Assembly: GCA_947471745.1 (NCBI GenBank)
Contig: CANJKZ010000768.1
Location: 2,557,501 to 2,621,500, forward strand
Length of the DNA stretch: 64,000 bases
Origin: Closterium sp. Naga37s-1
Taxonomy: Eukaryota > Streptophyta > Zygnematophyceae > Desmidiales > Closteriaceae
Reading direction: 5' to 3'
Under the pieces are notes generated by a model. The model was not told where the DNA came from and ran no database searches. It saw nothing but the letters and a program-made list of their open reading frames with translations. Shown piece after piece: positions 34,179 through 46,459 of this stretch (position 1 is the first letter of the stretch; each line of letters begins with the position of its first letter). The position numbers were made by a program, and so were the translations under genes.

Positions 34179-36954
34179 ATGGAGAGTTGCACGCACATTA
34201 ATAACCTTCCTGACGACCTTCTCGTCCGGATTCTATGGCTTCCTCCTACCAAAAAATCGCATGTAAAACCGAAAGCAGTTTGGTCTGACCCTGCTCGAGA
34301 GTTTGCTGCGAACGATTTTCGAAAACCAGAAAAGCTGGTGCCGACTCCGCCTGCCTTCACGGATGCAGCATTCTCTCTCCAGATCGCAGCTGTCTGCCAG
34401 AGATGGCGCCGCCTAGCTCAGCATCAAGTTTCAACGCTGTTGGTCAGAGAGGCACTGTATGTGTCTCTTCCTGATCTCTCCAACGCAATCTCTTGCTTCC
34501 CAAACCTGACCCATCTCCATCTGTGCAACGGCAGCGTAGAGAGTCTAGATGACGAGTTTCTCACCCACCTTGCTTCGTCATGTCCCAAGCTGAAGACATT
34601 CCACGTCGGATACTGGATCACAGTGGATTTTGATGAGAGGAAGGAGCTGCATCCAGTCACTGAAGCTGGTTTGGATCGTTTCTTCCTGCAGCTTACTCAG
34701 CTTGAGCATCTTTCACTCCATTGCCTTCATAGGAGCGTCAAGCTCCCTGCCTCGTTTTTCCACCTAACAAATCTCCAGAGTCTAGTGCTACCAGATTCTT
34801 CAGCTTTAGATGGTCCCGCTTTCACGAACCTGACTTTGCTCACGGCGCTGTCCATCTGTTCTCCATATCTTCAACATCAGCAACTATCAAAGCTATCTCA
34901 GCTTGTGAATCTTACCAGCCTTTCCTTCTCCACAGACGATTTCATAAGTTCAGCTACTCCGACCCCTATTGCTTTTAGCATGGCATGGCTGCCTGGTCTG
35001 AAGTCGCTGGAATTTAACGAATTGTGTCTGCGATTTGACCTAACGTTTTCCTCTGAACACCTGTGTAGTCGGCTCGAGCGGCTGGTGATTGCTAATTGCA
35101 AGCGGTTCGAGCACCTTCCTGACAACATTGGGGAGCTTCTACCGTCTCTTCAGAAGCTTAGCATTCGCTGCGTGGATCTCGTTGAGCTGCCTGATGACTT
35201 CACTGCTTTAAGTTGTTTGGAGAGCCTGACAATCTCTGGTTGCAAATCCTTTTCCAGCCTCTCTGAAGACTTCGGGCTGCCTGCCCTGAGAACACTGGCA
35301 TTGGATGGCCTGCCAATGTTGCACCTCCCTGATTCGTTTACTGATCTGATGTCCTTAGAAACACTGCTTCTGATCAACTGCAAAACAGTTCGCCAACTAC
35401 CAGCCGGGTTCTGCAGCTTAACAGCTCTCACGAAGCTGGTCCTCAAGGGGTTGCCACTAGCAACACTTCCAATGGACATTGGAGAGCTCACTAATCTCGA
35501 GACTCTCCTACTGTACAGGACCGACAGTAGCAGCTACGGCCAGCAGCAGTTTCCAGCCTCGTTCACGCAGCTCTCTTCGTTGAAGCGGCTGAAACTCGAG
35601 GATTGCATGATAGGCGAGCTTCCGGAGGATATTGGGAAGCTAAGCAGGCTGCAAGAACTGACCATTACCTCCTGCGCCATCAGAAAGCTCCCAGAGGCTG
35701 TTACATGCCTTGTTGATCTACAAGTGCTGGCGATTGGCGGTTCTGAAGGGATTTCGGTACCCAAGAGACTGGACAACTGTAAGAAGCTGAAAGTACTGGA
35801 GCTTCCAAGATTCGTGATGCCGCTTGAACCTCCAGAGGTGCTGCCATCCTCCCTTGAGACCTTGAGCCTGGGGGACCACGAAAGCAGCCTGGGGGACCAC
35901 GAAAGCAGCCTGGGGGACCACGCAAGCAGCTCGGGGGATCATGAAAGCAGCTCGGGGAATCATGAAAGTAGCTCGGGGAATGAAAGCAGCTCGGGGGATC
36001 ATGAAAGCAGCTCGGGGGATCATGAAAGCAGCTCGGGGGATCATGAAAGCAGCTCGGGGGATCATGAAAGCAGCTCGGGGGATCATGAAAGCAGCTCGGG
36101 GGATCATGAAAGCAGCTCGGGGGATCATGAAAGCAGCTTGGGGGATCATGAAAGCAGCCCGGGGGATCACGAAAGCAGCTCGGGGGACCATGAAAGCAGC
36201 CTGGGGGTTCACGAAAGCAGCTTGGAGGACCACGAAAGCAGCTTGGGGGACCACGAAAGCTCAAATGTCGTGATTGCACGGGATTGATGCAAGGTCGTGT
36301 GGAGTTGGAGAGGCGATTAGCAGAAACTTAGTGGATCTGAAGCACTTGAAGATGGTATTGGAAAGAGATGCCGAGGAGTTTCCGTTTCGCTTGGGATATT
36401 TTCCGGACCTGCGCGCCCTGAAGATTTCAAACGCCAAGAGCCTGAAGGAACTTCCGGACATTGGATTGGCAGTGCAGCAGCTACGGAAGCTGAAGTTAGA
36501 TGATGCGAAGTCGCTGACTGAGCTGCCAGCATCGATCACCATGCTTCAGCACCTGACGTCCTTGAAGATCCATGCAGCCAAATTAACTTCCATTCCTGAT
36601 GAAATCAGTTCTTTATCCAGGCTGCAGAAACTCGGCTTTCCTGAATGTTCTGCCTTGGAGCACCTTCCTTCGTCTCTTACTCAACTATCCTGCCTCCGGA
36701 AGCTGGATTTGTCGAACACGTCAATTCGTTCGCTTCCTAACAACTTTGCGCGCTTGTCCAGGCTTGGAAATCTAGATCTGTTTGGTTGCACGCACCTGCA
36801 AGCACTGCCGAAGGACTTGATCAAGCTGAAGATGCTGTATATTTTGGGAGTTGGACAGAGAAGGCATCTGTTTGACAGTGAAATGCGCTTACAGCCCCCT
36901 GAAGTCCAATTGATGTATGGCATGCAACTAGATTATGCTTGCTGGGAGGACTAG
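34179..36954 (+). pseudogene. F-box-like/LRR gene C, disrupted by heptapeptide repeat and frameshifts
   Basis: ATG at 34179 with the family start THINNLPDDLLVRILWLPPT, spacer, LQIAAVCQRWRRLAQHQV and LRRs, closely similar to gene B along its length. Within the LRR region, where B reads SLETLRLG, gene C carries 19 tandem copies of a 21-bp unit (Ser-Gly-Asp-His-Glu-Ser-Ser) at about 35868-36260. The frame stops at 36287 just after the array. The remaining C-terminal LRRs continue in another frame from about 36320 to the TAG at 36952-36954, ending LDYACWED like gene D. Alignment with B shows a one-base loss near 36312 (GTGGAGTTGGAGAGG against GTGGAGTTTCGAGAGG) and another phase change near 36280. 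The product would be truncated before the last LRRs. Confidence 0.78.
35868..36260 (+). repeat. 21-bp in-frame minisatellite inside gene C
   Basis: Nineteen units of TCGGGGGATCATGAAAGCAGC with drift at the ends and one 18-bp unit, so it expanded in register with the reading frame. The first unit overlaps the LRR codons Leu-Gly-Asp-His, suggesting it grew from gene sequence. Confidence 0.93.
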
Positions 36955-37339
36955 GTTGTGATTTTAGTGCTTATATTCCAGTTAGGAACCTATTCCCTAT
37001 TATTTTCCAGTGACGATTTTGCTGAGCTTGTCCCACCAGTCGGGGGTGGGTTGAGGCTAGGGAAAGTTACCCTTGCCATGTGTTGTGGTAGTCTTACCAT
37101 ACATACCTGTAGGACTTAGCAAAGCTGAATCTTCATTGCCTGCACGCATTTTCATTACCTTCACACATTGCTGTGCTGGTTCTATCTCCAGCCAGGTGTT
37201 TCCAGACAAATTTGCTTACCCCTGCATATGGTGTGAGGAAGGGAATGTGTAGCTAAATATGTGTGGATCTAAAGGAACGCTGTGTCCCAATGCCCTTGTT
37301 CACATAATTGAACTGTGGTTTGCGTGTTTGAACCTGGAA

Positions 37340-39130
37340 TGGCCGACAATCTGTATGGCTGATAGATCTAATTAAGCCTGGCTGATTGGCTGATTATGCA
37401 GGTCTAGCCAAACAACTGGTTGGGCTGGCATAGCTGACTAGCCGATCAGCTGAACTAGCTGAGCTGTTTTTTTGCTCTGGCTTATCTAGCTGATAGGCTT
37501 ATTCTGCTAGTATACTGACCTGACTGGTCTGGCTGATAAATAGATGTGGCTGATCAGACTGATTATGTTGACTACCCAATAAGTGTCTGGTCTACCTGAT
37601 TAGTCAACCTGGCTAATCTCGCTGATTAGCCGAGTTGGCTGAAAACTGGCTGATATAGCCAATAAGTGGTTGGCCTTATCTATCGGTTCTAGTTGAATAG
37701 CTGATCTGGATATTCTAGTTTTTGATAGCTGATTAGCTAATCTGGCTGGTGTAGATGATAAGCTGATGTTTCAGACCTTGCGGATATTCTCTGGTCTCAT
37801 CTACCTGATGAGCTGATGAGGCCACCTGATTTTGATAATCTACCTGATCCATCTCATCTGTTTGATCTGGATGATCAAAATTATCATTTCATCTTGCTGA
37901 TAAGCAAATTTGGCCGGACTACTGGTTTTAGTGAGTCTGATTTACCTGATTTGCTACTGATTTGGCTGATGTAGGTGATAAGCTAACCTGGGTGATCAAG
38001 ATTGACTAACCTAACAGATAAGCTTGTCCGATCTTCCTGGTTAGCTGATCAGGCCATTCTGGCTGATTAGCTAATCTAGCTTAGTGACTGATCTGGCTCG
38101 TCTAGCTAATAGCCGGTTCGATCTACCTTCTGATCAGGCAAGTCAAGCTGATAGCTGATGTAGCTAACGTGCTGATATAGCTGATTGGTTGATCGGGTTG
38201 TTCCAGCTAAATCGGCTGCTTTTGCTGATTGACCGACCATTCACGCTGACCGAGCTGACTAGCCGATCATCTAAATAAATACGTGATCTGGCTGATGTAA
38301 ATGATTTGATGATTGAGCTGTTTATCTGAGGCGGCTGATAATGCATCGTGAATGAAGTGATATGGCAGATCTGGCTGATAAACTGACCTGGCTGGTCTAC
38401 CTGATGAGCTGCTCAAGTGGTCAGGCAGGCTGTCTTATCTGGCTGATGCTGCTAAATTGCTGAGCTATCCGGTCTGGTTTATTAGCAGGTTGGCTAATCT
38501 GGCTGATTTGCTATGTATGATAAGCTGAGTAGCTGATCCAGCTGCTTAGCTGAATGTGTCGATCTGGTTGAATCGCTTGCCAATCTATTTGATTGGCTGA
38601 TCAGCTGATGTAGTTGGTATGTCTGATTAGCCAATCCGTTTAAATCTAGCTTTTTGACTGAACTAGCTGGTTGGCTGATCGGGTGCAATCCTGCTGGTCC
38701 TGTTGATTAGCTGAGGTCTAGCTGATCCTGGCTGTATAGCGGGTCTCGCTCATCTACCTGATTTTACCTAGCTGATTGCCTGGACCATCTTTGCTGATAT
38801 GGCTGATTGTACTGATCTATTTGATATTCTGATCTGGCTGATGATATGAATTGGCTGATTTCGCTGGTTGCTCTGACTGAGATGGCTGAGTAGCTGATCC
38901 GGCTGCTGTAGCTGTAGCTGATCTTGATGATCTAGCTGGTTGGCTGATCTGGGCTGATTCAGCTGATTGAAGTGATTATCTATATATGACTGTTTTACCA
39001 GGTAAGCTAGTCTATCTAACTTGCTGATCTGGCTGAGCTGGCTGATTGGCTGATCGTACAAAAGGCTATTGTGGATGACCGTGTTAGTCTGCTGAATAGC
39101 TGATATGACTGATCTAAAGAATCTGACGTG
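37340..39130. repeat. CTGAT-rich degenerate repeat block, copy 2
   Basis: Same sequence type as 18820-21300, about 1.8 kb, beginning about 390 bp after the gene C stop. No coding potential. Confidence 0.85.
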
Positions 39131-39239
39131 TCCAGCTGTCATGCAGAGGGCTCCCATGCCCAGGAAAGGCTCACGAGGTAGCTATCATGAAAAAAAGCTG
39201 CACAGTTTCTCTCAGGTTGAGTCTTATTTCCCAAACTTT

Positions 39240-40590
39240 TTCTTGCAGGTTTTTGGTGGAAGCATCTTTTTTCTGCTATTGCTGCTGCTGCTGCCACCAC
39301 AATCAAGGCATCCATCCAGGGCCACACAACATGAATGCGGTGGTGGGGTGGGCCCTGCAACAGCAGAGAAGTGGTGGGGTGGGCTCCGCAGCAGGACATT
39401 TACTGATATACTGCACCACTTTTATAAGTTTGCGTTTACCTTTGTGCCGTTCTGAGACCTCTCCAAGACACTGCTTCTCTTCCTATGCCTTGCCTTCGCC
39501 ACTTCTTCCATGCTTCCTTCATCACCTTTTTATTTCTTTCTTTCTCTCTTGCTTTATTCTTTTTATTTTTGTACCTCAGTCAATGTCCGTCCGTTTGTGC
39601 CCGTTTCCCATCTCCATGCCAATTTTGAACCCCTTAGTCCCTCTTTTTCAGGTTTAGGCTCCACCTGCCAGCCCTGAACCTCGTGTAATCCCAATGCTGC
39701 CCTTGCAACCTTGCAGTTATCTTTCTGTCGATGTTTCATGTGTGGATTGTTCAAGTCGGTTTGTCCTCAACTGCCCTACATCCCCGCACATTCTGTCACA
39801 CCTTTCATTTCATGCAATGCAAAGCAACACATCAAAACAGCTCGACTCTTTCAGCTCAGCTTCGTCCCCTGTTTCATGTGTGGATTGTATTTTGTCACAA
39901 ACTGCCCTACATCCCTGCACCATTCCATCGCACCCTTCATGCAATGCAATGCATCTCCTCAAAACATCTCAACCCTTTGCCTCAGCTTCCTCCCCTGTTT
40001 CGTGTGTGGATTGTTCAATCCAGCTTGTCACAAGCTGCCCTACATTCCTGCCACATTTTGTCACACACACCCTTCATTCATAGCATGCAATTCCTCAAAA
40101 CACCCTCAATCCCTTTCGGCTCAGCTTTCTCCGCTCGCCTCTGCCTGTTCCCCACCCCCGCTGTATCCCCCTCACCTCTCATCTCTGTCCTTTCAGGTTG
40201 AACTATTAGTTTTTCCAGGTCATGCACTTTCCGAGCAGCGGTAATGGTTTACCTGTTTACCATTGTGCTGTTAAGCGGTTTGATTAGATTGACATACCTT
40301 TCTTGACAGCCAGGGAGACTTGGCTTGGAAGCCTCAGGTATCTATACAATGCTTGTGGTTTCGAGTTTGTACGCCTGCCAAGGTACATGCAATCTGATGC
40401 CCGTAATAGATATTATTATGAATAAACAGGTTTGCAATCCTATGTTTTTATACCAAAACATGCGCCGACAATAGCCTGCGTTGAATAAGTTGTGGTCAGG
40501 GACGGAACATGCTAATCACACCTTCTAGACGTGCTTTGAGCAATCAACCCATCACTTTAATTCCATATCACAAGCAATACAGAGTGTATT
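39240..40590. repeat. Conserved tail of the duplicated segment, copy 2, with triplicated subunit
   Basis: Contains the CTGCTG-bearing segment after a CAG (39247-39300) and three tandem versions of a roughly 125-bp subunit (about 39730, 39868 and 39994), each with TGTGTGGATTGT and CTGCCCTACAT. Around 40085-40115 it shows the continuous, Copia-free version of the locus occupied in copy 1. Homology to copy 1 ends near 40590. Confidence 0.65.
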
Positions 40591-40599
40591 AATCCAAAA

Positions 40600-41220
40600 A
40601 GGAGCTCGTTCCTGTTGTCCTTGTGACCACCAGTGCAATTGCTGTAGTGTTAGGAAAGGGTATGCTTGGCTAGAAGCACATATGTAGACTCTGCTTGGCA
40701 GGGAAGGAGCGCATCATATCAGACGCCTGATTCAAGGGCAACAGTTCTGATTGCACGAGGTTCCGGCACTGGCAAATGGAAACAGTTACTGCAGAACGAG
40801 ACCTTAAGTGCAAGATGGCATGGAGACGGGAAAACAGCACACACAGGCACTATCTGTGGTACAAAAGGAAAAGAACGAAACAACTAAAGCAAGAAAGTCA
40901 GAAGTCAGACAGGAAGAAAGGAACAGCGCAACGCAATGAGGAAAGCATGGAAGAAGTGGAAAAGCAACGAAAGTTGCTATTAAGATTTTCTGGATGAAGG
41001 GAATACCGTATGACGAGGAGCAGGGTGATGGGAGGTATTAGAACGGCACAGGGCCCACCCCTTGCTACATTCATGTTGTCTGGGCATTCACGTTGTTTTA
41101 TGCCTGGCCGTAGCAACAGCAGCAGCAGCAAAAAAACGTGCTTCCACCAAAACCTGCGAGCAAAATGGGTGGGAGAAAGAAAGAAAAGATGTGTTTTAAT
41201 TTCGTTGTACCTCCTGAGCA
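40600..41220. other. Junction between copies 2 and 3
   Basis: About 300 bp of A-rich unrecognised sequence (40660-40990), then, inverted, the CTGCTG segment of copy 3 near 41095-41150, with CTCGCAG before GTTTTGGTGG on the minus strand. No gene is supported. Confidence 0.4.
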
Positions 41221-41234
41221 CTTCCCTGGGCATG

Positions 41235-41635
41235 CGAGCTGAATGCATGCCAGATGAATGCATGACAGCTGAATGCATGACAGATGAATGCATGACAGAT
41301 GAATGCATGACAGCTGAATGCATGACAGCCGAATGCATGACAGCTGAATGCATGACAGCTGAATGCTGGCTTGATTGATGAATGAATGACGGATGAATGA
41401 GTGACGGATGTATGCATGACAGATGAATGCATGACAGATGAATGCATGACAGATGAATGCATGACAGCTGAATGCATGACAGCTGAATGCATGACAGCTG
41501 AATGCATGACAGCTGAATGCATGACAGCTGAATGCGTGACAGCTGAATGCTGGCTTGATAGATGAATGAATGACGGATGAATGAAAGAGGGATGTATGCA
41601 TGACAGATGAATGTATGACAGATGAATGCATGACA
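41235..41635. repeat. 15-bp minisatellite (GAATGCATGACAGCT)
   Basis: About 20 copies in two sub-blocks separated by TTGATTGATGAATGAATGACGG-like sequence that itself recurs near 41550, so the array has higher-order duplication. It adjoins the CTGAT block and ends in GACAGCTGGATCAGCTGACC, a blend of the two repeats. Confidence 0.9.
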
Positions 41636-41639
41636 GCTG

Positions 41640-42900
41640 GATCAGCTGACCAGCTGGCTCAACTAGATCAGTCATGTCGGCTAGTCAGCCAATTTATGAA
41701 ATCGGGTAATCAGCTAAATCAGCCAGTTTGGCTAATCTGGTAAAATAGGTTGTGAGGAAGATCAGTCATGTATAGCTGATTGGTTGAATCAGCTAAATCA
41801 TCCAGAGATCTAAATCAGCTAGATCGGCCAAATCAGCCAACCAGCTAGACCATCAAGATCAGCTACAGCTAGAACAGCTGGATCAGAATCAGCCATCTCG
41901 GTCAGATCAGCCAACCAGCGAGATCAGCCAATCAAAAAGATTTGGCAGGACAAGCAACTCAACCAGAGCGGCACAATCAGCTAAGCAGCTGGATTAGCTG
42001 GATCAGCTAGATCAGCTAGATCAGCTACCAGCTCAACCTGGCCTGATCAGCTAATCAGGTAAATCAGACCGGCTTATTAGCTAGACAAGCAAGACCAGTC
42101 AATCAGGGGGACGAGGAAGATCATAGCAGCGTATCCGCGAAACTTATAAAATTTGATCACCCGTGTAGCTAATCATCTGCATCAGCCAGCCGAATCAATA
42201 AACCAGCTAGATCAGCCAAGTCAGCTAATCAGCTAGATAAGCCAAATCAGCAAACCAGGTAGATCAGACCCGCTTATCCACTAGATTGGCCAAATCGGCT
42301 AATTAGCTAGGTCAGCCATATTACCAAATCATTTAGATCATCCAGAGAAACCGATGAGATTGATCAGCAAGAATAGCCAAATCAGGGAATCAGCTAGAAT
42401 GACCAGATCAGCTAGAATGGCCTGATAAGCTCATAAGCTCATCAGCTACACCAGCTATATTAGCTAAACAGCTATAATAAGCTAGAACAGCCAGATCAGC
42501 TATTCAACTAGAATGACCTGGTCAGCTGATGAGGTAGATGATATAAGACCAGCCACCTATTGGCTATATCAGCCAGTTCGATGTATAAGCTAGATCAGCC
42601 AACTCAACTATTCAGCGAAAACAGCCAGATTGACTAATCAGGCAGATTGACTAAACCCTGGAGTTTGGGTAGTCAGATAAGCTTATCGGCTAGATAAGCC
42701 AGAGGGAAAACTCAGCTCAGCTAGGTCAGCTGCTCGACTAATCAGCTATGTCAGCCACACCAGTCGATTGGCTAGGCCAGCCAGATCAGCCATAAGCTAG
42801 ACTAGCCAGATCGCCTGATCAGCGAATCAGATAGATAAGCCAGGCCAGCCATATCGGGTAATCACCCACATTAGCCAGATCAGCCAGATCTACCGGTATT
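41640..42900. repeat. CTGAT-rich block, copy 3 (inverted)
   Basis: Reads GATCAGCTAGATCAGCC on plus, the reverse complement of the blocks after genes B and C, and lies downstream of minus-strand gene D. This confirms that copy 3 is inverted. A 400-bp segment (42950-43330) similar to 30400-30740 intervenes between it and the gene. Confidence 0.85.
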
Positions 42901-43546
42901 AGTTGTATAGGTCAGCCATACCAGACAGTCAGCCTGTTCAGCCTGATTGCTAGCATGGTCAGTGTTGAAAGGAGTAAACAAGTGCACTAGGCTATGGTTG
43001 GGTTGGGCTTGAGGGACCAGGCCAGGCATGGGTACGTCCAGAGAGTGAGAACTTATAGCATTGAGGAAACCATGAGTGTGTGAAAAGCTGGCAAGTGAGC
43101 ACCTTTGGTTGATCCATGTCGGCATGTGCTTTGCTGCTGTCTACCGATTGGTGCTATCAGGAAACTATCAGCGTCCCTGAATTCAGCAACACACCACGAA
43201 CCAGGGGAAGTTGGTGGAGAAAAGGAGTAGAAACAGAGGAGACAGAGCCATTTGAGAAGATGTTCTTCCAAATCATGCAGTAACATATGTGCATGGACGA
43301 ATGCCGTGGGATGCATGGAAATCTGTACGGGGTTATGCAACTGCATTTAAGGATACCTGCAGATCCAGATTTGCTTAATCCTAATGTTATGTGAGTCAAC
43401 CACCACACACAGCAAGGAAAACCTTTCCTAGCCTCAACCCACCCCCCAAATTTGTGAGACAAGCTCAACTCAGCAAAACCGTAACTCAAAGATGTTCTGC
43501 ATACAGAAGTAAAACAGGTTCCTAAAACATGCACTAAAATCATAAT

Positions 43547-45973
43547 CTATTCCCACTGATCATAATCTAGGTGCAAGCCGTACATCAGTTCGACCTCAGG
43601 GGGCTGTAAGCGCATTTCACTGTCAAAGAGATGTGTGCAGCCTCCAACATCCAGCTGGTACAGCATCTTCAGCTGGGTCATGTCCTCCGGTAGTGCCTGC
43701 AGCTGCTTGCAGTTTAAAAGATCTAGTGCTGCAAGCCTGGTCAGGCGTGTGAAACGAGGAGGAAGCGAGCGAATGGCCGTGCACTGCAATTCCAGCTCAC
43801 GGAGGCAAGAGAGTTGGGTGAGAGATGGAGGGAGGTGCTCCAAGGCAGCACAATTGGGCAATCTGAGCTCCCGCAGCCTGGATAAAGCACCGATGGCGCC
43901 AGGAAGGGAAGTCAGCTTGGCTGCATCAATCTTCAAGGATGTCAGGTGCTGAAGCTCGGTGATTGATGCTGGCAGCTCAGTCAGCGAGTTTGCATCAACT
44001 ATCACCAGCTTCCGTAGCTGCTGCACAGCCAGCCCTATGTCACCTGGAAGTTCCTTCAGACTTTTCGCATTCGAGATTTTAAGGGTGTGCAGCTCCGGAA
44101 AACACTTCAAGGAAAATGGTAACTCCTCAGCATCTGCTTCCAATACCATCTTCAAGTGCTTCAAATGCACCAAGTTTCTGCAGATCTCCTCTCCAAACTC
44201 CACATGACCCCGTGCTGATCTCGTCTCTCCATACTCAAAATGACCCCCAGTCCATCCCCTATATTGGCAGTAGTCCCCCAGTCTCAAAGTCTCAAGGGAG
44301 GATGGCAGCACCTCTGGAGGTTCATGCGGCACTGTAAACCTTGGAAGCTCCAACAGTTTCAACTTCCTCATGTTGTCCAGCTTCTTGGGTACCGAAATCC
44401 CTTCAGTGCTGCAAATTGCCAGCACTTGCAAGTCAGTGAGGCATGTGAAAGACTCTGGTATCTTTCTAATAGCGGATGACGAAATGGAAAATTCTTGCAG
44501 CATGCTCAGCTTCGCTATGTCTTCCGGAAGCTCGCCAATCATGGAGCCATAGAGATATAGCCGTTTCAAAGAAAAGAGCTGAGTGAATGAGGCTGGAAAC
44601 TGCTGCTGGGTCCTTCTGCCGGTTCCGTGCAGAAAAAGAGCCTCGAGATTAGTGAGCCCTCCGATGTCCAATGGGAGTGCTGCTAGTGGCAGCTTGACAA
44701 GGGCCAGATTCCTCATAGCTGTGAAGGTGCCAAAATCGGCTGGTAGCTGGCAAATAGCTTCGCAGTCGAGCAAACACAATGTTTCCAAGGAAATCAGTTT
44801 CCAAAACGAATTAGGGAGGTGCAACTTCGGCAGTTCATGCAGCACCAATGTTCTCAGGGCTGGCAATTGCCCAAAGTCTTCAGAGAGGCTGGTAAAAAAA
44901 CAGCAACTCGAGATGGTCAGGCTCTCCAAACAGCTTAACGATGTAAAGTCATCAGGCAGCTCAACGAGACGCGTGCAGCGAATGCTCAGCTCTTGAAGAG
45001 ACGGTAGAATCTCCCCAATGTTGTCAGGAAGACGACTGAACCGCTTGCAGTTGGCAATCAGCAGCCGTTGCAGCCGGCTGCACGTAGATCCAGAGGGAAA
45101 ATTTAACTTCAATGGCGGAGTCGACTCGTTCAGTTCCAGCGACTTTAGACCAGGCAGCCATGCCATGTTAAGGGCTGGACAGGTCTGATCAACTGGATAT
45201 ATTCGGTTTGTGGGGAAGGAAAGGCTGGTAAGGCTCACAAGTCGAACAAGGTTCGATAGCTGCTGATATCGAAGATTTTGAGAAGTGATAGACAGAGCAG
45301 TGAGCAAAGTCAGGTTCGTGACAGCAGGTACTTCTAAAGCTGAAGAATCTGGTAGCACTAGACTCTGGAGATTTGTTAGTCGAAAAAACGAGGCAGGGAG
45401 CGTGACGTTCCTATGAAGGCAATGGAGTGAAAGATGCTCGAGCTGAGTGGACTGCTGGAAGAAGCGATCCAAACCAGCCTCAGTGACTGGATGCAGCTCC
45501 TTCCTCTCATCATAATGCGAATGCTCTGTGATCCACATTCCGACGTGAAGAGTCTTCAACTTGGGGCATGACGAAGCAAGGTGGGTGAGAAACGCGTCAT
45601 CTAGGCTCTCTACGCTGCCGTCGCACAGATGGAGATGTGTCAGGTTCGGAAAGCAGGAGATCGCGTTGGAGAGTTCGTGAAGTGAGACATACTTATACCC
45701 TCTGACTAGAAGCGTTGAAACGTGATGCTGAGCTAGGCGGCGCCATCGCTGGCAGACAGCTGCGATGCGGAGAGAGAACGCTGCATCCGTGAAGGCAGGA
45801 GGGATTGGCGCCAGGTCCTTTTCTTGCTTACGGAAAAATTTATAATCAAAGGCCCAATCGGAAAAGGAAACAGACGCTTTCCAGTTAACATGCGATATCT
45901 CGGTAGGAGGAAGCCATAGAATCCGGACGAGGAGTTCGTCCGGAAGGTTATTGATGTTCGAGCAACTCTTCAT
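43547..45973 (-). CDS. F-box-like/LRR protein, gene D (intact)
   Basis: A single 808-codon frame on minus, ATG at 45973, TAG at 43547-43549. The N-terminus NINNLPDELLVRILWLPPT, a spacer with PPAFTDAAFS, then LRIAAVCQRWRRLAQHHV form the split F-box; LRRs fill the rest. It keeps the full C-terminus (MYGLHLDYDQWE) and the segment that in gene C became a minisatellite (here GDYCQYRGWTGG), so it is the best reference copy of the family in this window. The 5' flank is homologous to those of B and C and includes their motif at 46338-46356. It is divergently arranged with gene E, start to start 1.1 kb. Probable adaptor role in ubiquitin ligase complexes by analogy. Confidence 0.82.
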   Translation of the reverse strand: MKSCSNINNLPDELLVRILWLPPTEISHVNWKASVSFSDWAFDYKFFRKQEKDLAPIPPAFTDAAFSLRIAAVCQRWRRLAQHHVSTLLVRGYKYVSLHELSNAISCFPNLTHLHLCDGSVESLDDAFLTHLASSCPKLKTLHVGMWITEHSHYDERKELHPVTEAGLDRFFQQSTQLEHLSLHCLHRNVTLPASFFRLTNLQSLVLPDSSALEVPAVTNLTLLTALSITSQNLRYQQLSNLVRLVSLTSLSFPTNRIYPVDQTCPALNMAWLPGLKSLELNESTPPLKLNFPSGSTCSRLQRLLIANCKRFSRLPDNIGEILPSLQELSIRCTRLVELPDDFTSLSCLESLTISSCCFFTSLSEDFGQLPALRTLVLHELPKLHLPNSFWKLISLETLCLLDCEAICQLPADFGTFTAMRNLALVKLPLAALPLDIGGLTNLEALFLHGTGRRTQQQFPASFTQLFSLKRLYLYGSMIGELPEDIAKLSMLQEFSISSSAIRKIPESFTCLTDLQVLAICSTEGISVPKKLDNMRKLKLLELPRFTVPHEPPEVLPSSLETLRLGDYCQYRGWTGGHFEYGETRSARGHVEFGEEICRNLVHLKHLKMVLEADAEELPFSLKCFPELHTLKISNAKSLKELPGDIGLAVQQLRKLVIVDANSLTELPASITELQHLTSLKIDAAKLTSLPGAIGALSRLRELRLPNCAALEHLPPSLTQLSCLRELELQCTAIRSLPPRFTRLTRLAALDLLNCKQLQALPEDMTQLKMLYQLDVGGCTHLFDSEMRLQPPEVELMYGLHLDYDQWE

Positions 45974-46337
45974 TTCGAGGCTCTAAACTCAAGAACAGCG
46001 TTGCTGCAGGAAGGAACGGCAATCGACGTGCTTGTGAACTAAATCGGAAACCCAGCGAAGCAGGCAAGGAATGAAGAATGTCACAAATGTACAAGCAAGG
46101 ATTTCACTAACCCGACAGATTTGTGCTCTCAGGCGATGGTGTTTCCAGACGACGATGAGATCAAGAGAGCCCTTGAGCTCCAAAAGGTGGCCCTGATGGG
46201 TTCTTCAGAGACTCTGGAATTCCTGGTTCCAATCAGAGCCGGACTTTTCGATCTCCCTAGCTCCTCGCTCCGACATGACGCCATGAGCTTTGCAGATCCC
46301 AAGGCGTCACGGATCTGAATTGCAAGGTGGGCTATGC

Positions 46338-46356
46338 TGACTGGAATTTGTGCTGG
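46338..46356 (-). promoter_or_regulatory. Shared upstream motif, gene D copy
   Basis: On minus, CCAGCACAAATTCCAGTCA, about 365 bp before the gene D ATG; two substitutions relative to the gene B copy. Confidence 0.45.
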
Positions 46357-46459
46357 ACTAGGGTTGAGGTGACATGGCTGGGCTAATGGAACTAAATCCG
46401 AAGGGCGTGTTAGGTTTGTTGTGGCTCCTGATTGATGCTTGGCTAGGGACTAATGAATT

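Noticed and set aside
40898..41353. A conserved protein with FWWK-x-VFLLLLL in the segmental tails
   Set aside because: The hydrophobic run is a CTG triplet stretch. The frame is not kept in copy 2 and the flanking residues diverge.
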